A stretch of DNA of 64,000 nt, taken from positions 186,001 through 250,000 of the forward strand of contig FMTG01000002.1 in NCBI GenBank assembly GCA_900099715.1, given 5' to 3'. The DNA comes from Ruminococcaceae bacterium YRB3002 (GTDB lineage: Bacteria; Bacillota; Clostridia; Saccharofermentanales; Saccharofermentanaceae). Shown here in pieces: positions 36,094 to 45,083 of the stretch. The notes beneath the pieces were generated by a model, which saw nothing but the letters and a program-made list of their open reading frames with translations, was not told where the DNA came from and ran no database searches. Positions within the stretch are counted from its first letter, which is position 1; each line of letters opens with the position of its first letter. The position numbers and the translations under genes were made by a program.

Positions 36094-36999
36094 GTGCGTA
36101 AGTTACTGACATCCAGGTGGTTCATCGTTTTGGTTGCAGTTGTAATAATCGCTGCGATCATATTATTAGGTGCATTACCGGGAAGTCCTGTAAATTTCCG
36201 CAAGATCTCTTCAGGCCTTGGTAATGTGATAAAACCGGTGCAGAATCTTGTCAGAAAGGCATATGATTCTTTCGACGATTATAATTCTGCAATATTTGAC
36301 GGTATCGCTATAAGACACGAGAATGAGGCGCTCAGAGCTGAGATAGCCGATCTTCAGTACAGGCTGCGCCAGAACGAGGAAGCTGCCATAAGGTACGAAG
36401 AACTCAAAGATGCTTTTCACATCAAGGATACTTTCAGCAATTATGAGGTCTACGGCGCATCGATCCTGTCGAATGAAGCTGATGAATGGTTCTCTTCCGT
36501 AAGGGTATCTGTAGGTACTGATCAGGAACTTCAGCCCGTCGACGGTTTGAGTTATGTCGTTGTGGATGTTCATATGAACCTTGTCGGACGTGTGATCGAG
36601 GTGTCTGAAGGTGAGAGTACGATACTTCCCATATTGCATGAGGGTTTTGCCGTAAGCTGTAAGGTTAATGAAGTCAACAGTTCAACATTTGTGCTTACAG
36701 GAAATACCGCACTTAAGAATGACGGCCTGTGCCGGATATCAGGAATAAATCCGAATAATATCCCCGATGTCGGTTCCGAGATCGTAACTTCCGGGGAGGG
36801 CGGTTTGTTCCCTGAGGGAATACCGATAGGTGTCATTACTTCTGTTGACAGCACAAACCCGCTTCAGATCACTGCAGTTCTCAAGCCGTATGCCGATCTT
36901 GGAAGCATCCATGACCTGTTTATTCTTGTTCCGCCGGCAGCAGATGCTGAACCTGTGACAGAGGCCGGTGCGGAGGATGCAGACAATGAAGCTCAATAA
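36094..36999 (+). CDS. mreC: Rod shape-determining protein MreC
   Basis: 301-residue bitopic membrane protein that scaffolds the lateral-wall elongasome. N-terminal transmembrane helix (FIVLVAVVIIAAIILLGAL), coiled coil around 65-105, then the two beta-barrel lobes of the extracytoplasmic domain (GLSYVVVDVHMNLVGRV, SGEGGLFPEGIPIG). Start GTG 36094, with only a weak ribosome site. The gene overlaps mreD by 14 nt. mreB is not directly upstream as in most rods; a SEC-C gene occupies that place. Confidence 0.92.
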   Translation: MRKLLTSRWFIVLVAVVIIAAIILLGALPGSPVNFRKISSGLGNVIKPVQNLVRKAYDSFDDYNSAIFDGIAIRHENEALRAEIADLQYRLRQNEEAAIRYEELKDAFHIKDTFSNYEVYGASILSNEADEWFSSVRVSVGTDQELQPVDGLSYVVVDVHMNLVGRVIEVSEGESTILPILHEGFAVSCKVNEVNSSTFVLTGNTALKNDGLCRISGINPNNIPDVGSEIVTSGEGGLFPEGIPIGVITSVDSTNPLQITAVLKPYADLGSIHDLFILVPPAADAEPVTEAGAEDADNEAQ

Positions 37000-37612
37000 T
37001 ATTCCGTGGCGTAAGATCATTGTTTATGTGATCTACATACTTATCATCCCTTCGCTGCAGGTAACGCTGTCACCTCTGGTCAGGATTGCAGGTCAGACAT
37101 TTGATCTTATGCTGGTGTTTGCCGTCCTTACAGGATTCCTTTACGGGTTTTATGACGGCCTTATAGTGGGGGCTGCAATGGGATTGATGCGGGATCTTCT
37201 TGCTGCACCGATAGTACCCGGACCTGAAGGTGCTTTATCACTTTCTTTTGGAATAGGGATCATAGTGCTCCTGCTTGCGGGCGTTTTCGGCTCGATATTT
37301 ATGGAAGGCCGTACGAACAGGAATTTTCCGTTGGGATTGCTGGCGGTCCTGTCGTTTACCCTGATATACAAGATTGCGGGTCACCTTATAATCTATCTCT
37401 GGGAGAGTCTTATGGCAGGAATGAACGATACTCCCGGCATCTGGTATATAATTAAGATGAGTATTCTTCCACAGGTCCTTATGAACCTGACTATCTGCAT
37501 TCCCGCATTCTTTCTCCTCAGATTCCTCGGACCGGAACCTTACAGAAGAAAGAATAAGGAAGGGAATAAAGAACTTAATTACGGAGACAGCGGTAAATGG
37601 CTGACAATCTGA
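36986..37612 (+). CDS. mreD: Rod shape-determining protein MreD
   Basis: 208 residues with five or more hydrophobic helices (IIVYVIYILIIPSLQVTL, FDLMLVFAVLTGFLYGF, GIGIIVLLLAGVFGSIF and others), matching MreD, the multi-spanning partner of MreC, PBP2 and RodA. ATG 36986 follows GGAGG (36971-36975) inside the mreC 3' end. The stop overlaps the mrdA ATG (16 nt). The three genes are translationally coupled. Confidence 0.88.
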   Translation: MKLNNIPWRKIIVYVIYILIIPSLQVTLSPLVRIAGQTFDLMLVFAVLTGFLYGFYDGLIVGAAMGLMRDLLAAPIVPGPEGALSLSFGIGIIVLLLAGVFGSIFMEGRTNRNFPLGLLAVLSFTLIYKIAGHLIIYLWESLMAGMNDTPGIWYIIKMSILPQVLMNLTICIPAFFLLRFLGPEPYRRKNKEGNKELNYGDSGKWLTI

Positions 37613-39939
37613 AGAACAGCGGATTCGGTGCTTTCGATGGGAATGGAGGGCAAAAAAGGGGAGAGGACAACAAGGGAGTCCTCTCAGGGTTATTGTCCGT
37701 TATTTCAAACCGTTATTTCATTATGGGGCTTGGATTTTCTCTGTTCGGTGTCATTATCCTCATAATGACGGCCAGACTGCAGTTCTCAGATTATCAGAAC
37801 ACAATATCCCAGGCTTCGAAGGGCGTATCAAGACAGATGACGGTTAATGCTCCCAGGGGTGACATCTATGACCGCAATGGCATTCTGCTTGCATCGAGCA
37901 CCTCCTATAACGTGATCTACATAGCCAATGCCGGTCTTGATGATGATACTCTTAATGCTGAATGTCTTGAATTGAGTTACCTTTTTGAAGAATACAACTG
38001 CACAACGGTATCGTCTCTTGATGATTACCTGATAGTTACTCCGGGTGATCCGTCCAAGTATGAGTTCCTTAAAGAGGAAGAGGATATAAAACTGTGGCAG
38101 ACTGACTCCAACCTTTTTGATCTTGATGATTTCAAGGAAGGGATCATAGTCACTTATTCCGACAGATATGTAAAGACCGATCCGGAGGTGTTCTTCCTGT
38201 ATCTCAGAAGACTGTTCAAGGTTGATACGTCATACTCCGTTGAAGAGGCCTACAGGATAATAAGACTCAGATATCAGATATTCAAGGATAACTGGATGTT
38301 CCTCAAGGGTACTCCCGTAGAGATCGCATCTGACTGCCCGGAGGAGCTTATCTCTCTGGTGACTGAACAGAATTATCACTATGCAGGCATCGTTACAGGC
38401 AAAGAGTATTCAAGGACATACTCCCCCTGGGCTCTGTATTCCTGCCATGTTCTTGGATATGTCGGTCAGATATCCCAGGAGTCATATGCACAGCTTCAGG
38501 ATTTCGGGTACACAAGTACTGATATGGTAGGCAAATCGGGTGTTGAGGCTCAGATGGAGAGGTATCTTCACGGGAACAGCGGGACAGCGCCTTATAATAT
38601 CTGGACCCCGGATGGCGTTGACGGTGCCTTTTTCCCGTCTGAATACGGTGTTCCTGCCTCTCCCGGAGCTACTGTCAATCTTACGATCGATTCAAGACTG
38701 CAGGAGGTTGGCATCACTGCCCTGAAGGACTACATAGCGGAGGCTCAGGCAGCTGAGGCGAGACGCCCCAAGGGCTACAAGACTGCAAGTTCAGGAGCTT
38801 TCGTTATGATGAAGGTGGATACGGGAGCTGTCCTTGCGATGGGTTCGTATCCGAATTTCGACCCGAATGACTTTATTCTGGCAAATTATGATGACCCTCA
38901 GGCGAAAGAGCAGGTCAAGTACTACCTTGGTATTGATGAATACGAGGATGTCACCGCTCAGGATCTCCCGTTGTGGAACAGGGCAATTATGTCAATGTAT
39001 GCACCTGGATCTACCTTTAAACCCATAACTGCCCTCGCAGCCCTTGAGCAGAAGGAGATAACACCCAATTCCAACTGGATAAAATGCGAAAGCCCTATCG
39101 ACATCGGAGGCTGGATATTCAGGTGTCTCGAGTACCCGTATACCGGTCATGGTGCTTTGAATCTGGACAGTGCTATGGCAACATCGTGCAATATCTACTT
39201 CATGAGACTGGGTGTTAAGACGGGTATAGACTATATCTCCAGAATGGCTCTTAAATTCGGGCTTGGAGTAAAGAGCGGTATAGATATACCCGGCGAGATC
39301 TCAGGCGTTGTTGCCAGCCGTGAGACAAAACGTCTCCTTCATGAATCCGAATATGACAGAACATGGTTCCCGGCAAATACCGCTCAGTCTTCGATCGGAC
39401 AGTTCGATAACTGTTTTACTATCCTGCAGCTCTGCAGATACACTGCTGCAGTGGCAACAAACAAACTTGTAACCCCCTATGTTATCGACAGTGTTGTTGC
39501 TTCGGATGGGTCAATACTCTATCAGGGTGGAGCAGATGCTGTAGATATAGGTATATCCGATGAGAATATTCAGGCAGTAAGGCGTGCCATGAGATGCGTA
39601 GTAACAGGCACTTCACAGTGGAGGAGTACAGCGCGCAACCAGTTCAACAATTTCCCGGTGGAGGTTGTCTGTAAGACCGGTACTGCAGAGACGGGTTATG
39701 AGGAGATCCGTAAAGAGTATTCCAACGGTCTGTTTATCTGTTATGCACCTAAGGAGAATCCGGAAGTTGCCATAGCGCTTGTTGTCGAGAAAGGTGAATG
39801 GGGCGCATCCACTATCGTTATCGCCAAGAAACTGCTGGCGGCTTATTTCAATGTGGATCCTGACACCTCGTCGGCTGCGGTGAAGAACTATCCCACGACC
39901 ACGGATGTGTTGGATTCCATTACTCCGACCGCAGGCTAG
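37597..39939 (+). CDS. mrdA: Penicillin-binding protein 2 (MrdA)
   Basis: 780-residue class B transpeptidase of the elongasome. One transmembrane helix (FIMGLGFSLFGVIILIM, about 45-61), the dimerisation/pedestal region with APRGDIYDRNG, and a transpeptidase domain with SxxK at Ser472-Lys475 (GSTFKP), SxN at Ser530-Asn532 (SCN) and KTG at 693-695. The domain needs RodA to supply glycan polymerisation. The N-terminus has a Gly/Lys-rich cytoplasmic tail. Last gene of mreCD-mrdA; no minCDE or rodA follows, unlike most Clostridia, and a repeat element begins directly after its TAG. Confidence 0.94.
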   Translation: MADNLKNSGFGAFDGNGGQKRGEDNKGVLSGLLSVISNRYFIMGLGFSLFGVIILIMTARLQFSDYQNTISQASKGVSRQMTVNAPRGDIYDRNGILLASSTSYNVIYIANAGLDDDTLNAECLELSYLFEEYNCTTVSSLDDYLIVTPGDPSKYEFLKEEEDIKLWQTDSNLFDLDDFKEGIIVTYSDRYVKTDPEVFFLYLRRLFKVDTSYSVEEAYRIIRLRYQIFKDNWMFLKGTPVEIASDCPEELISLVTEQNYHYAGIVTGKEYSRTYSPWALYSCHVLGYVGQISQESYAQLQDFGYTSTDMVGKSGVEAQMERYLHGNSGTAPYNIWTPDGVDGAFFPSEYGVPASPGATVNLTIDSRLQEVGITALKDYIAEAQAAEARRPKGYKTASSGAFVMMKVDTGAVLAMGSYPNFDPNDFILANYDDPQAKEQVKYYLGIDEYEDVTAQDLPLWNRAIMSMYAPGSTFKPITALAALEQKEITPNSNWIKCESPIDIGGWIFRCLEYPYTGHGALNLDSAMATSCNIYFMRLGVKTGIDYISRMALKFGLGVKSGIDIPGEISGVVASRETKRLLHESEYDRTWFPANTAQSSIGQFDNCFTILQLCRYTAAVATNKLVTPYVIDSVVASDGSILYQGGADAVDIGISDENIQAVRRAMRCVVTGTSQWRSTARNQFNNFPVEVVCKTGTAETGYEEIRKEYSNGLFICYAPKENPEVAIALVVEKGEWGASTIVIAKKLLAAYFNVDPDTSSAAVKNYPTTTDVLDSITPTAG

Positions 39940-40066
39940 AGCTCGGGGGCTCGCGACCGCTTGCTCGCTTCAGTCCTCGTCGCTTCGCTCCTGCGGTAAG
40001 TCCGCTCGCAAGGGTCGCTCGCCCTTGCGGGAGTTTGAGCTGGTGGCGCAAAATATGCATTCTCGC

Positions 40067-40124
40067 TCGGAAGGCGAGTGAAAATGTTTTGCGAATAAGT
40101 TCCGCACAAGCGAAGCGCGGAGGA
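40067..40124 (+). repeat. 58-bp direct repeat, copy 1
   Basis: Begins TCGGAAGGCGAGTG and ends AGCGAAGCGCGGAGGA; identical to copy 2 at 40203-40260, offset 136 bp. Confidence 0.95.
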
Positions 40125-40202
40125 TAATCGTCCCGAAGGCGAGGAAGAACAATTGTCTCGCACACGAAAGCCCTCGGATATGCTTTGCGTATGAGTTCCG
40201 CA

Positions 40203-40260
40203 TCGGAAGGCGAGTGAAAATGTTTTGCGAATAAGTTCCGCACAAGCGAAGCGCGGAGGA
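40203..40260 (+). repeat. 58-bp direct repeat, copy 2
   Basis: Identical to copy 1. Its AAAATGTTTTGCGAAT (40217-40232) is a perfect inverted match to ATTCGCAAAACATTTT (40271-40286). Confidence 0.95.
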
Positions 40261-40287
40261 CCTGTTCGAGATTCGCAAAACATTTTT
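40217..40287 (+). terminator. Long-loop hairpin at the end of the repeat, possible terminator of mre-mrdA
   Basis: 16-bp perfect stem (40217-40232 with 40271-40286) around a loop that can fold further (CCGC / GCGG), and a final T-run ATTTTT. The 3' end fits an intrinsic terminator for the mreCD-mrdA transcript, though the loop is unusually long. Confidence 0.5.
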
Positions 40288-40347
40288 AAGAGCCCCTTTT
40301 GGTTATAAATCCATTTTTATTGACAATAATTAAGCAGAATGTACAAA

Positions 40348-40375
40348 TAGACACTTCATTTTTTACTGTTATAAT
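40348..40375 (+). promoter_or_regulatory. Promoter of the methylglyoxal-synthase-like gene
   Basis: TAGACA (40348-40353), 16-bp spacer ending TGT, TATAAT (40370-40375). Transcription should start at about 40382, itself an in-frame ATG; the better start codon (40406) has GGAGG upstream. Confidence 0.65.
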
Positions 40376-40405
40376 AGTAATATGACTAAATTTGTGGAGG
40401 ACTAT

Positions 40406-40801
40406 ATGAAGATTGTCCTGATGGCAGATAATCGGAAGACTGAACTTCTAGTTAATTTCTGTATTGCTTATAAGCATTTGCTCAATAAACATACTCTTAT
40501 CGCTGCTTATAATACTGCCAAACTCTTGAGGGACAGCGTTGATCTCAATATCTCCGGCCTGTCTGTTGATTACGAGAGCGGCTCGGAACAGCTTGCGTCC
40601 AGAGCTGAATTTGATGAGATAGACGCTGTTATCTATCTTAGAGACGGAAGATTAGGCTTTACCACAAAGAACAGTGAACTCCTTGATGTATGTGATATCA
40701 ATAATATTCCGTATTCCACCAATATCGCTACTGCGGAGATGCTCATACTTGCGATCGACAGCGGTGATCTTGATTACCGCTCCTGGAAGAAGTCCCAGTA
40801 A
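40406..40801 (+). CDS. Methylglyoxal-synthase-like protein, catalytic residues missing
   Basis: 131 residues with the MGS-like fold: MKIVLMADN, YNTAKLLRD, IDAVIYLRDG, NIPYSTNIATAEML. In active MgsA the phosphate and catalytic residues lie in AHD, TGTTG, GPxGGDQQ and FxDP segments; here they read ADN, YNTAK, YESGSEQ (the catalytic Asp is Ser) and YLRDG, so no methylglyoxal synthesis is expected. Start ATG 40406 follows GGAGG (40396-40400); an in-frame ATG at 40382 coincides with the predicted transcription start. mgsA after the mre/mrd genes is a known Clostridial order, so this looks like a retained but repurposed paralogue. A glyoxalase-II-like gene follows at 4 nt. Confidence 0.75.
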   Translation: MKIVLMADNRKTELLVNFCIAYKHLLNKHTLIAAYNTAKLLRDSVDLNISGLSVDYESGSEQLASRAEFDEIDAVIYLRDGRLGFTTKNSELLDVCDINNIPYSTNIATAEMLILAIDSGDLDYRSWKKSQ

Positions 40802-40804
40802 TAC

Positions 40805-41437
40805 ATGATTATCAGTAAGATACCAAGAGGTCCTATGGCTTCAAATATGTATGTCATATGCGAAGGCGGGGGATTTTATATTGTTGATCCGTCTGTTACA
40901 CCTGATCGTGTACCGGAAGGCGTTCTGGCAGATGATGCATGCCTGAAGGCTATTCTGATTACCCATTGTCATTATGATCATATTGCTGCTGTTGAAGAAT
41001 GGTTAAGGCGCTGGCCTGAGGCACCTGTTTTTCTTTCCCGTAAGGACAGGCCGTTTCTGAACGACCCGGATGCAAACTGTTCTTCTTTTATCTCAGGAGA
41101 CAGGATATATTCGATCGGGACAGTTGATTTCGATAAGGTGAAGGAGCTGCCGGAGTCGTTTACGATATCCCTGATCGAGACACCGGGTCATACACCCGGG
41201 TCGGTAAGTTTCCTGGTCAGGGACAGAAATAGCGGTGAAAAGGCGCTGCTGAGCGGTGATTTCCTGTTCAGAGGGTCTATTGGAAGGACTGATTTCCCAG
41301 GGGGAAGCTATGAGCAGATGATGGATTCGCTCGAGAGGATAATGGATCTGCCGGATGATCTCCCTGTGCTTCCCGGACATGGCCCTGACAGTACAATAGG
41401 TTTTGAGAAGCGCAGCAATCCTTATTTTATTTATTAA
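40805..41437 (+). CDS. Metallo-beta-lactamase fold hydrolase, glyoxalase-II-like
   Basis: 210 residues. Metal-binding THCHYDH (HxHxDH), TPGHTPGS, LSGDFLF, and PGHGPDST at the end give the full set of two-metal ligands, and the size fits the small hydroxyacylglutathione hydrolase/YcbL group. Substrate is unknown; many Clostridia lack glutathione, so another thioester is likely. Located 3 nt after the MGS-like gene, which would make a methylglyoxal producer-detoxifier pair if that gene were active. No ribosome site is strong; coupling is probable. Confidence 0.82.
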   Translation: MIISKIPRGPMASNMYVICEGGGFYIVDPSVTPDRVPEGVLADDACLKAILITHCHYDHIAAVEEWLRRWPEAPVFLSRKDRPFLNDPDANCSSFISGDRIYSIGTVDFDKVKELPESFTISLIETPGHTPGSVSFLVRDRNSGEKALLSGDFLFRGSIGRTDFPGGSYEQMMDSLERIMDLPDDLPVLPGHGPDSTIGFEKRSNPYFIY

Positions 41438-41448
41438 ATATATTTTTT

Positions 41449-41477
41449 TTGAAACTGATTTATGCTAAACTTCTAAT
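41449..41477 (+). promoter_or_regulatory. Promoter of pheS-pheT
   Basis: TTGAAA (41449-41454), 17-bp spacer, TCTAAT (41472-41477). The leader is only about 23 nt, so there is no T-box. Confidence 0.65.
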
Positions 41478-41506
41478 TTGTGAATGCAACTATGGAGGTT
41501 TGATAT

Positions 41507-42538
41507 ATGAGTGATTTGAAGGATTCCCTGCTGTCACAGAAGGAAGCGTTCGACGCCGCTCTGTCCAAGGTTACTGATTCTGCTGCAGCTGAGCAGCTGA
41601 GAGTGGCATTCCTTGGCAAGAAAGGCAGTCTTACACAGGTTCTCCGCGGGATGGGACAGTTGTCTGCAGAGGAGAGACCACTGGTAGGTAAGGTCGCCAA
41701 TGAAGTAAGATCTCACATGGAAGAGATCCTGTCTGCAAGGATCAGCGAGATCAAGGAACTGGAGAAGAGCCATAAGCTTAAGCGCGAGGTAATCGATGTT
41801 ACGATCCCTTCCAGTTATGAAGGCGCAGGTGCCAGACATCCTCTCAATATGGCCATCAACGAGATCTGCGACATCTTCCTTGGACTCGGTTACAGTATAG
41901 GAGAGGGCCCTGAGGTAGAATACGATAAGTATAATTTCGAGTTGTTAAGGATCCCTGAGGGTCATCCTTCAAGAGATACACAGGATACGTTCTACATTAC
42001 GGATAATATCCTTCTGAGGACTCAGACTTCCGGTCTTCAGATAAGGACAATGGAGAAGCAGAAACCGCCTCTCAAGGTTATATGCCCTGGTAAGGTTTAC
42101 AGGTCAGATGCTCTCGACAGCACTCATTCTCCTGTATTCCACCAGATCGAAGGACTTGTTGTAGACAAGGGCGTTACGATGGGTGACCTTGTCGGATCGC
42201 TGCAGCTCTTTGCAAAGAAACTGTTCGGTGAGAATACAAAGATCAGACTCAGACCACATCATTTCCCGTTTACAGAGCCTTCTGTCGAGGTTGACCTCAC
42301 TTGCTGGTCCTGCGGCGGCAAGGGATGCCGTGTCTGTAAGGGTGAAGGCTGGATCGAGGTTCTGGGTGCCGGAATGGTACATCCTGAGGTGCTGGAGAAC
42401 TGTGGTATCGACTCTGAGGTTTACAGCGGATTTGCTTTCGGTATCGGCGTTGAGAGAACAGCTATGGGCAGATACGGTATTGACGATATCCGTCTGCTTT
42501 ATGAGAACGATGTCAGATTCCTGAAGCAGTTCAAGTGA
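41507..42538 (+). CDS. pheS: Phenylalanyl-tRNA synthetase alpha subunit
   Basis: 343-residue class II catalytic subunit, heterotetramer with PheT. N-terminal coiled coil (about 1-90) binds tRNA-Phe; catalytic core begins near residue 105. [17 protein letters not shown] (motif 2) and the Gly-rich [14 protein letters not shown] (motif 3) are intact. The segment [12 protein letters not shown] with four Cys is a feature of Gram-positive-type PheS. GGAGG precedes ATG 41507. Two-gene operon with pheT, terminated at 45083. Confidence 0.96.
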   Translation: MSDLKDSLLSQKEAFDAALSKVTDSAAAEQLRVAFLGKKGSLTQVLRGMGQLSAEERPLVGKVANEVRSHMEEILSARISEIKELEKSHKLKREVIDVTIPSSYEGAGARHPLNMAINEICDIFLGLGYSIGEGPEVEYDKYNFELLRIPEGHPSRDTQDTFYITDNILLRTQTSGLQIRTMEKQKPPLKVICPGKVYRSDALDSTHSPVFHQIEGLVVDKGVTMGDLVGSLQLFAKKLFGENTKIRLRPHHFPFTEPSVEVDLTCWSCGGKGCRVCKGEGWIEVLGAGMVHPEVLENCGIDSEVYSGFAFGIGVERTAMGRYGIDDIRLLYENDVRFLKQFK

Positions 42539-42557
42539 TTGAGGAGGTAACCGAATT

Positions 42558-44981
42558 ATGAAAGCACCATTGATATGGCTTAAAGATTTCACAGATATAG
42601 ACGTTGATGTTAAGACACTTGCTGATGCGATGACCATCTCAGGATCCAAGGTTGAGACGATCGAGACAACCGGCGATAACATATCTGATGTCTATACAGG
42701 AAAGATAACAGACATTAAGGATCATCCTGATTCAGATCACCTGCATATCGTTACTGTTGATATGGGCAGGGATGACCTTGGTCACGCCCTTCAGATCGTC
42801 TGTGGGGCACCCAATGTGTATGTAGGCATGATCTGTCCTGTTGCCGTTATCGGCGCGCAGCTCCCGGGCGGAAGCATTAAGAAAGGCAAACTCAGAGGCG
42901 TTGACAGCTACGGTATGTGCTGTTCAATTGACGAGCTGGGAGTTCCGGCTGAAGGACATCCCGGTGCAGACGAGTATGGTCTCTGGAACATGCCTCAGGA
43001 TACGCCGCTTGGCGTTGATATCAAGGAGATCCTCGGTCTGGGTGATTCTACGATCGAATTTGAGATCACACCTAACAGACCTGACTGTTTCTCTATCGAA
43101 GGTTTGGGCAGAGAGGCTGCCATAACTATGGGCAAGGAGTTCAGACCTGTGAAGCCGGTGTTAAAGCAGGAGGGAAGTCTTGTGACTGAAGATGTCGTAA
43201 AGATCGACATCGAAGCCCCTGACCTCTGCTACCGTTACTGCGGCAGGCTTGTCGAAGACGTAAAGATCGGTCCCTCTCCCGCATGGATGGCTGAACGTCT
43301 TACTCAGGCCGGCATGCGTCCCATTAACAATATCGTTGACATTACTAATTACATCTGTCTTGAGCTCGGACAGCCCATGCATGCTTTTGATCTGAATTAT
43401 CTCTCCGGCAAGCATATTATCGTCAGGACTGCAAAGGACGGCGAGGTTATCAGGACTCTTGACGGAACTGACCACACACTTACATCTTCCAATCTCGTGA
43501 TCGCAGATGAGGAGAAGGCCTGTGCCATTGCCGGCGTAATGGGCGGCGAGAATTCCGAGGTCCTTCCCGAGACGACGACCATTCTCTTTGAGTCTGCTAT
43601 GTTCAATCCGGTTTCCGTAAGAAAGACGGCACTCAGCAACGGTTTGAGAACAGAATCTTCTGCAAGATATGAGAAGAATCTCGATCCTGAGAATACAATG
43701 AGAGCACTTGACCGTGCGTGTGAACTTGTCGAACTTCTCGGATGCGGCAAGGTATCCAAGGGCGTTGTGGATAATTATCCTACACCCAGAACTATGAACC
43801 ATATTCCGTTCCGTCCTTCCAAGATCAACGAATTCCTCGGTATAAATGCCGATGAATCCTTCATGAGAGATGTTCTCACCAGGCTTGAGTGTACTTTCGC
43901 GACGGAGAATGGAACAGAGGTTATAATACCGCCCACGTTCAGACCTGACCTTGAGGCTGAGGCTGATATAGCCGAGGAGGTGGCAAGATTCTACGGCTAC
44001 AACAATATCGAGCCGTCACTTCTGTCAGGCAAAGAGACAACTCTGGGTGGCAGAACCTATTCCCAGAATATTGTTGAGAAGATATGCAACACGCTTGTAT
44101 CGAACGGGTATTTTGAGGCGATCACATATTCTTTCGAGGCACCGTCGGAACTTGACAATATGCTCCTGCCTGAAGATTCTCCCCTCAGGAAACAGGTGAA
44201 GATCAGAAATCCTCTTGGAGATGACACTTCTGTTATGAGAACGTCTATGATCCCTTCCATGATGAGGATAGCATCGCGAAATTACAACCGTGGTGTTCAG
44301 CAGGCTAAAGTCTTTGAGTCAGCCTTTGTTTATCTTCCCGATGATGACGTCAACAATCTCCCTGAGGAGAGAAGGATGCTGTGCGGATTCAATTATTCCG
44401 GATATGTGAATGCTGATAACGGCAAGGTCTTCTATGAGACAAGAGATGCGGTTGAGGAACTCCTTAAGATCCTCGGCATCAGATCTTACTCATTCGAGCC
44501 TCTCACGGATAATCCGACTTTTCACCCCGGCTGCACAGCTCAGATCCTCGTAAATGGAAGAAACGTCGGAATAATTGGAATAATCCACCCGGATGTCGCC
44601 GGAAATTTCAATGCTCCTGACAAGACATGCCTCTTTGACATCGAGGTTGAGCCTCTTGTTAAGGCTTCCAAGCTCGACAGAACGTACAAGAGCATTCCCA
44701 GATTCCCTGCTATTCCCAGAGATCTTTCTGTGGTCGTCAGCAAGGATGTAAGTGTCAGCAAGATCATAAAGACTGCCAAGGCAGCGGGCGGAAAGTACCT
44801 TGAAGACTGCGTTTTCTTCAATGTCTATGAGGATGACAAGCTCGGAGCCGATGTTAAGGCTGTTGCTATCTCATTGACATTCAGAGCCCCCGACAGGACT
44901 TTGGCAGATTCGGATATTGCCGAAGATATTAACAGAGTGCTTGCGAAGCTCGAGGAGAAATGTGGAGCAAAGCTCCGATAG
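42558..44981 (+). CDS. pheT: Phenylalanyl-tRNA synthetase beta subunit
   Basis: 807 residues. N-terminal EMAP-like OB fold (about 40-150, HPDSDHLHIVTVD), B3/B4 editing domain (about 210-390), B5 domain near 405-475, class II-like core, and a C-terminal anticodon-binding FDX-ACB domain (YKSIPRFPAIPRDLSVVV to the end). The B3/B4 domain clears Tyr-tRNA-Phe. GAGGAGGT precedes the ATG. A strong hairpin terminator follows, and the shared intergenic motif lies just after the TAG. Confidence 0.96.
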   Translation: MKAPLIWLKDFTDIDVDVKTLADAMTISGSKVETIETTGDNISDVYTGKITDIKDHPDSDHLHIVTVDMGRDDLGHALQIVCGAPNVYVGMICPVAVIGAQLPGGSIKKGKLRGVDSYGMCCSIDELGVPAEGHPGADEYGLWNMPQDTPLGVDIKEILGLGDSTIEFEITPNRPDCFSIEGLGREAAITMGKEFRPVKPVLKQEGSLVTEDVVKIDIEAPDLCYRYCGRLVEDVKIGPSPAWMAERLTQAGMRPINNIVDITNYICLELGQPMHAFDLNYLSGKHIIVRTAKDGEVIRTLDGTDHTLTSSNLVIADEEKACAIAGVMGGENSEVLPETTTILFESAMFNPVSVRKTALSNGLRTESSARYEKNLDPENTMRALDRACELVELLGCGKVSKGVVDNYPTPRTMNHIPFRPSKINEFLGINADESFMRDVLTRLECTFATENGTEVIIPPTFRPDLEAEADIAEEVARFYGYNNIEPSLLSGKETTLGGRTYSQNIVEKICNTLVSNGYFEAITYSFEAPSELDNMLLPEDSPLRKQVKIRNPLGDDTSVMRTSMIPSMMRIASRNYNRGVQQAKVFESAFVYLPDDDVNNLPEERRMLCGFNYSGYVNADNGKVFYETRDAVEELLKILGIRSYSFEPLTDNPTFHPGCTAQILVNGRNVGIIGIIHPDVAGNFNAPDKTCLFDIEVEPLVKASKLDRTYKSIPRFPAIPRDLSVVVSKDVSVSKIIKTAKAAGGKYLEDCVFFNVYEDDKLGADVKAVAISLTFRAPDRTLADSDIAEDINRVLAKLEEKCGAKLR

Positions 44982-44988
44982 AGAACCG

Positions 44989-45019
44989 ACAAAACCGTAT
45001 ATTTTCGTATTGTTTCGTC
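44989..45019 (+). repeat. Copy B of the shared intergenic motif
   Basis: ACAAAACCGTAT-A-TTTTCGTATT-G-TTTCGTC, 28 of 31 columns identical to copy A at recA (6476-6505). It begins 8 nt after the pheT stop and lies upstream of the hairpin before the Tad-like genes. Confidence 0.65.
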
Positions 45020-45032
45020 ATTAATTTATCAG

Positions 45033-45083
45033 ATATCCCCTGTAGAATCCTAATTAAGATTCTTAATACAGGGGGTATTTTTT
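45033..45083 (+). terminator. pheT terminator hairpin that also masks the next ribosome binding site
   Basis: 12-bp outer stem (45033-45044 with 45067-45078, one G-U pair), inner stem GAATC/GATTC (45045-45049 with 45058-45062), bulge TTAA (45063-45066), then T-run 45078-45083. The 3' arm contains AGGGGG (45070-45075), the only ribosome site for ATG 45084. The same hairpin can therefore end pheST transcription or hide the site. Confidence 0.8.

Larger units (their letters stand above)
39940..40290. repeat. GC-rich intergenic repeat element
   Basis: The only gene-free stretch over 300 bp. It contains a 58-bp perfect direct repeat (40067-40124 and 40203-40260), a degenerate unit between (CCCGAAGGCGAGGA and GCGTATGAGTTCCGCA echo the repeat), a hairpin CGCAAGGG/CCCTTGCG (40007-40014 and 40022-40029), and rich CGCTTCGCTC-like inverted sequence. 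All three minus-strand frames are open across it, but the translations are Arg/Ser-rich and repetitive, and no ribosome site fits; I treat them as spurious. The type resembles repeats seen between genes in Lachnospiraceae-like genomes. Confidence 0.8.

Noticed and set aside
40067-40260. CRISPR array from the 58-bp repeats
   Set aside because: Only two perfect copies, too long for CRISPR repeats, with related instead of unique sequence between them and no cas genes.
39920-40283. Three overlapping minus-strand frames of 102-115 codons at the repeat element
   Set aside because: All three phases are open at once and the products are repeats of each other; this is the composition of the repeat, not three genes.
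41438-41506. T-box riboswitch upstream of pheS
   Set aside because: The space between the previous stop and pheS is 69 bp and already holds a promoter; a T-box needs about 200 nt.
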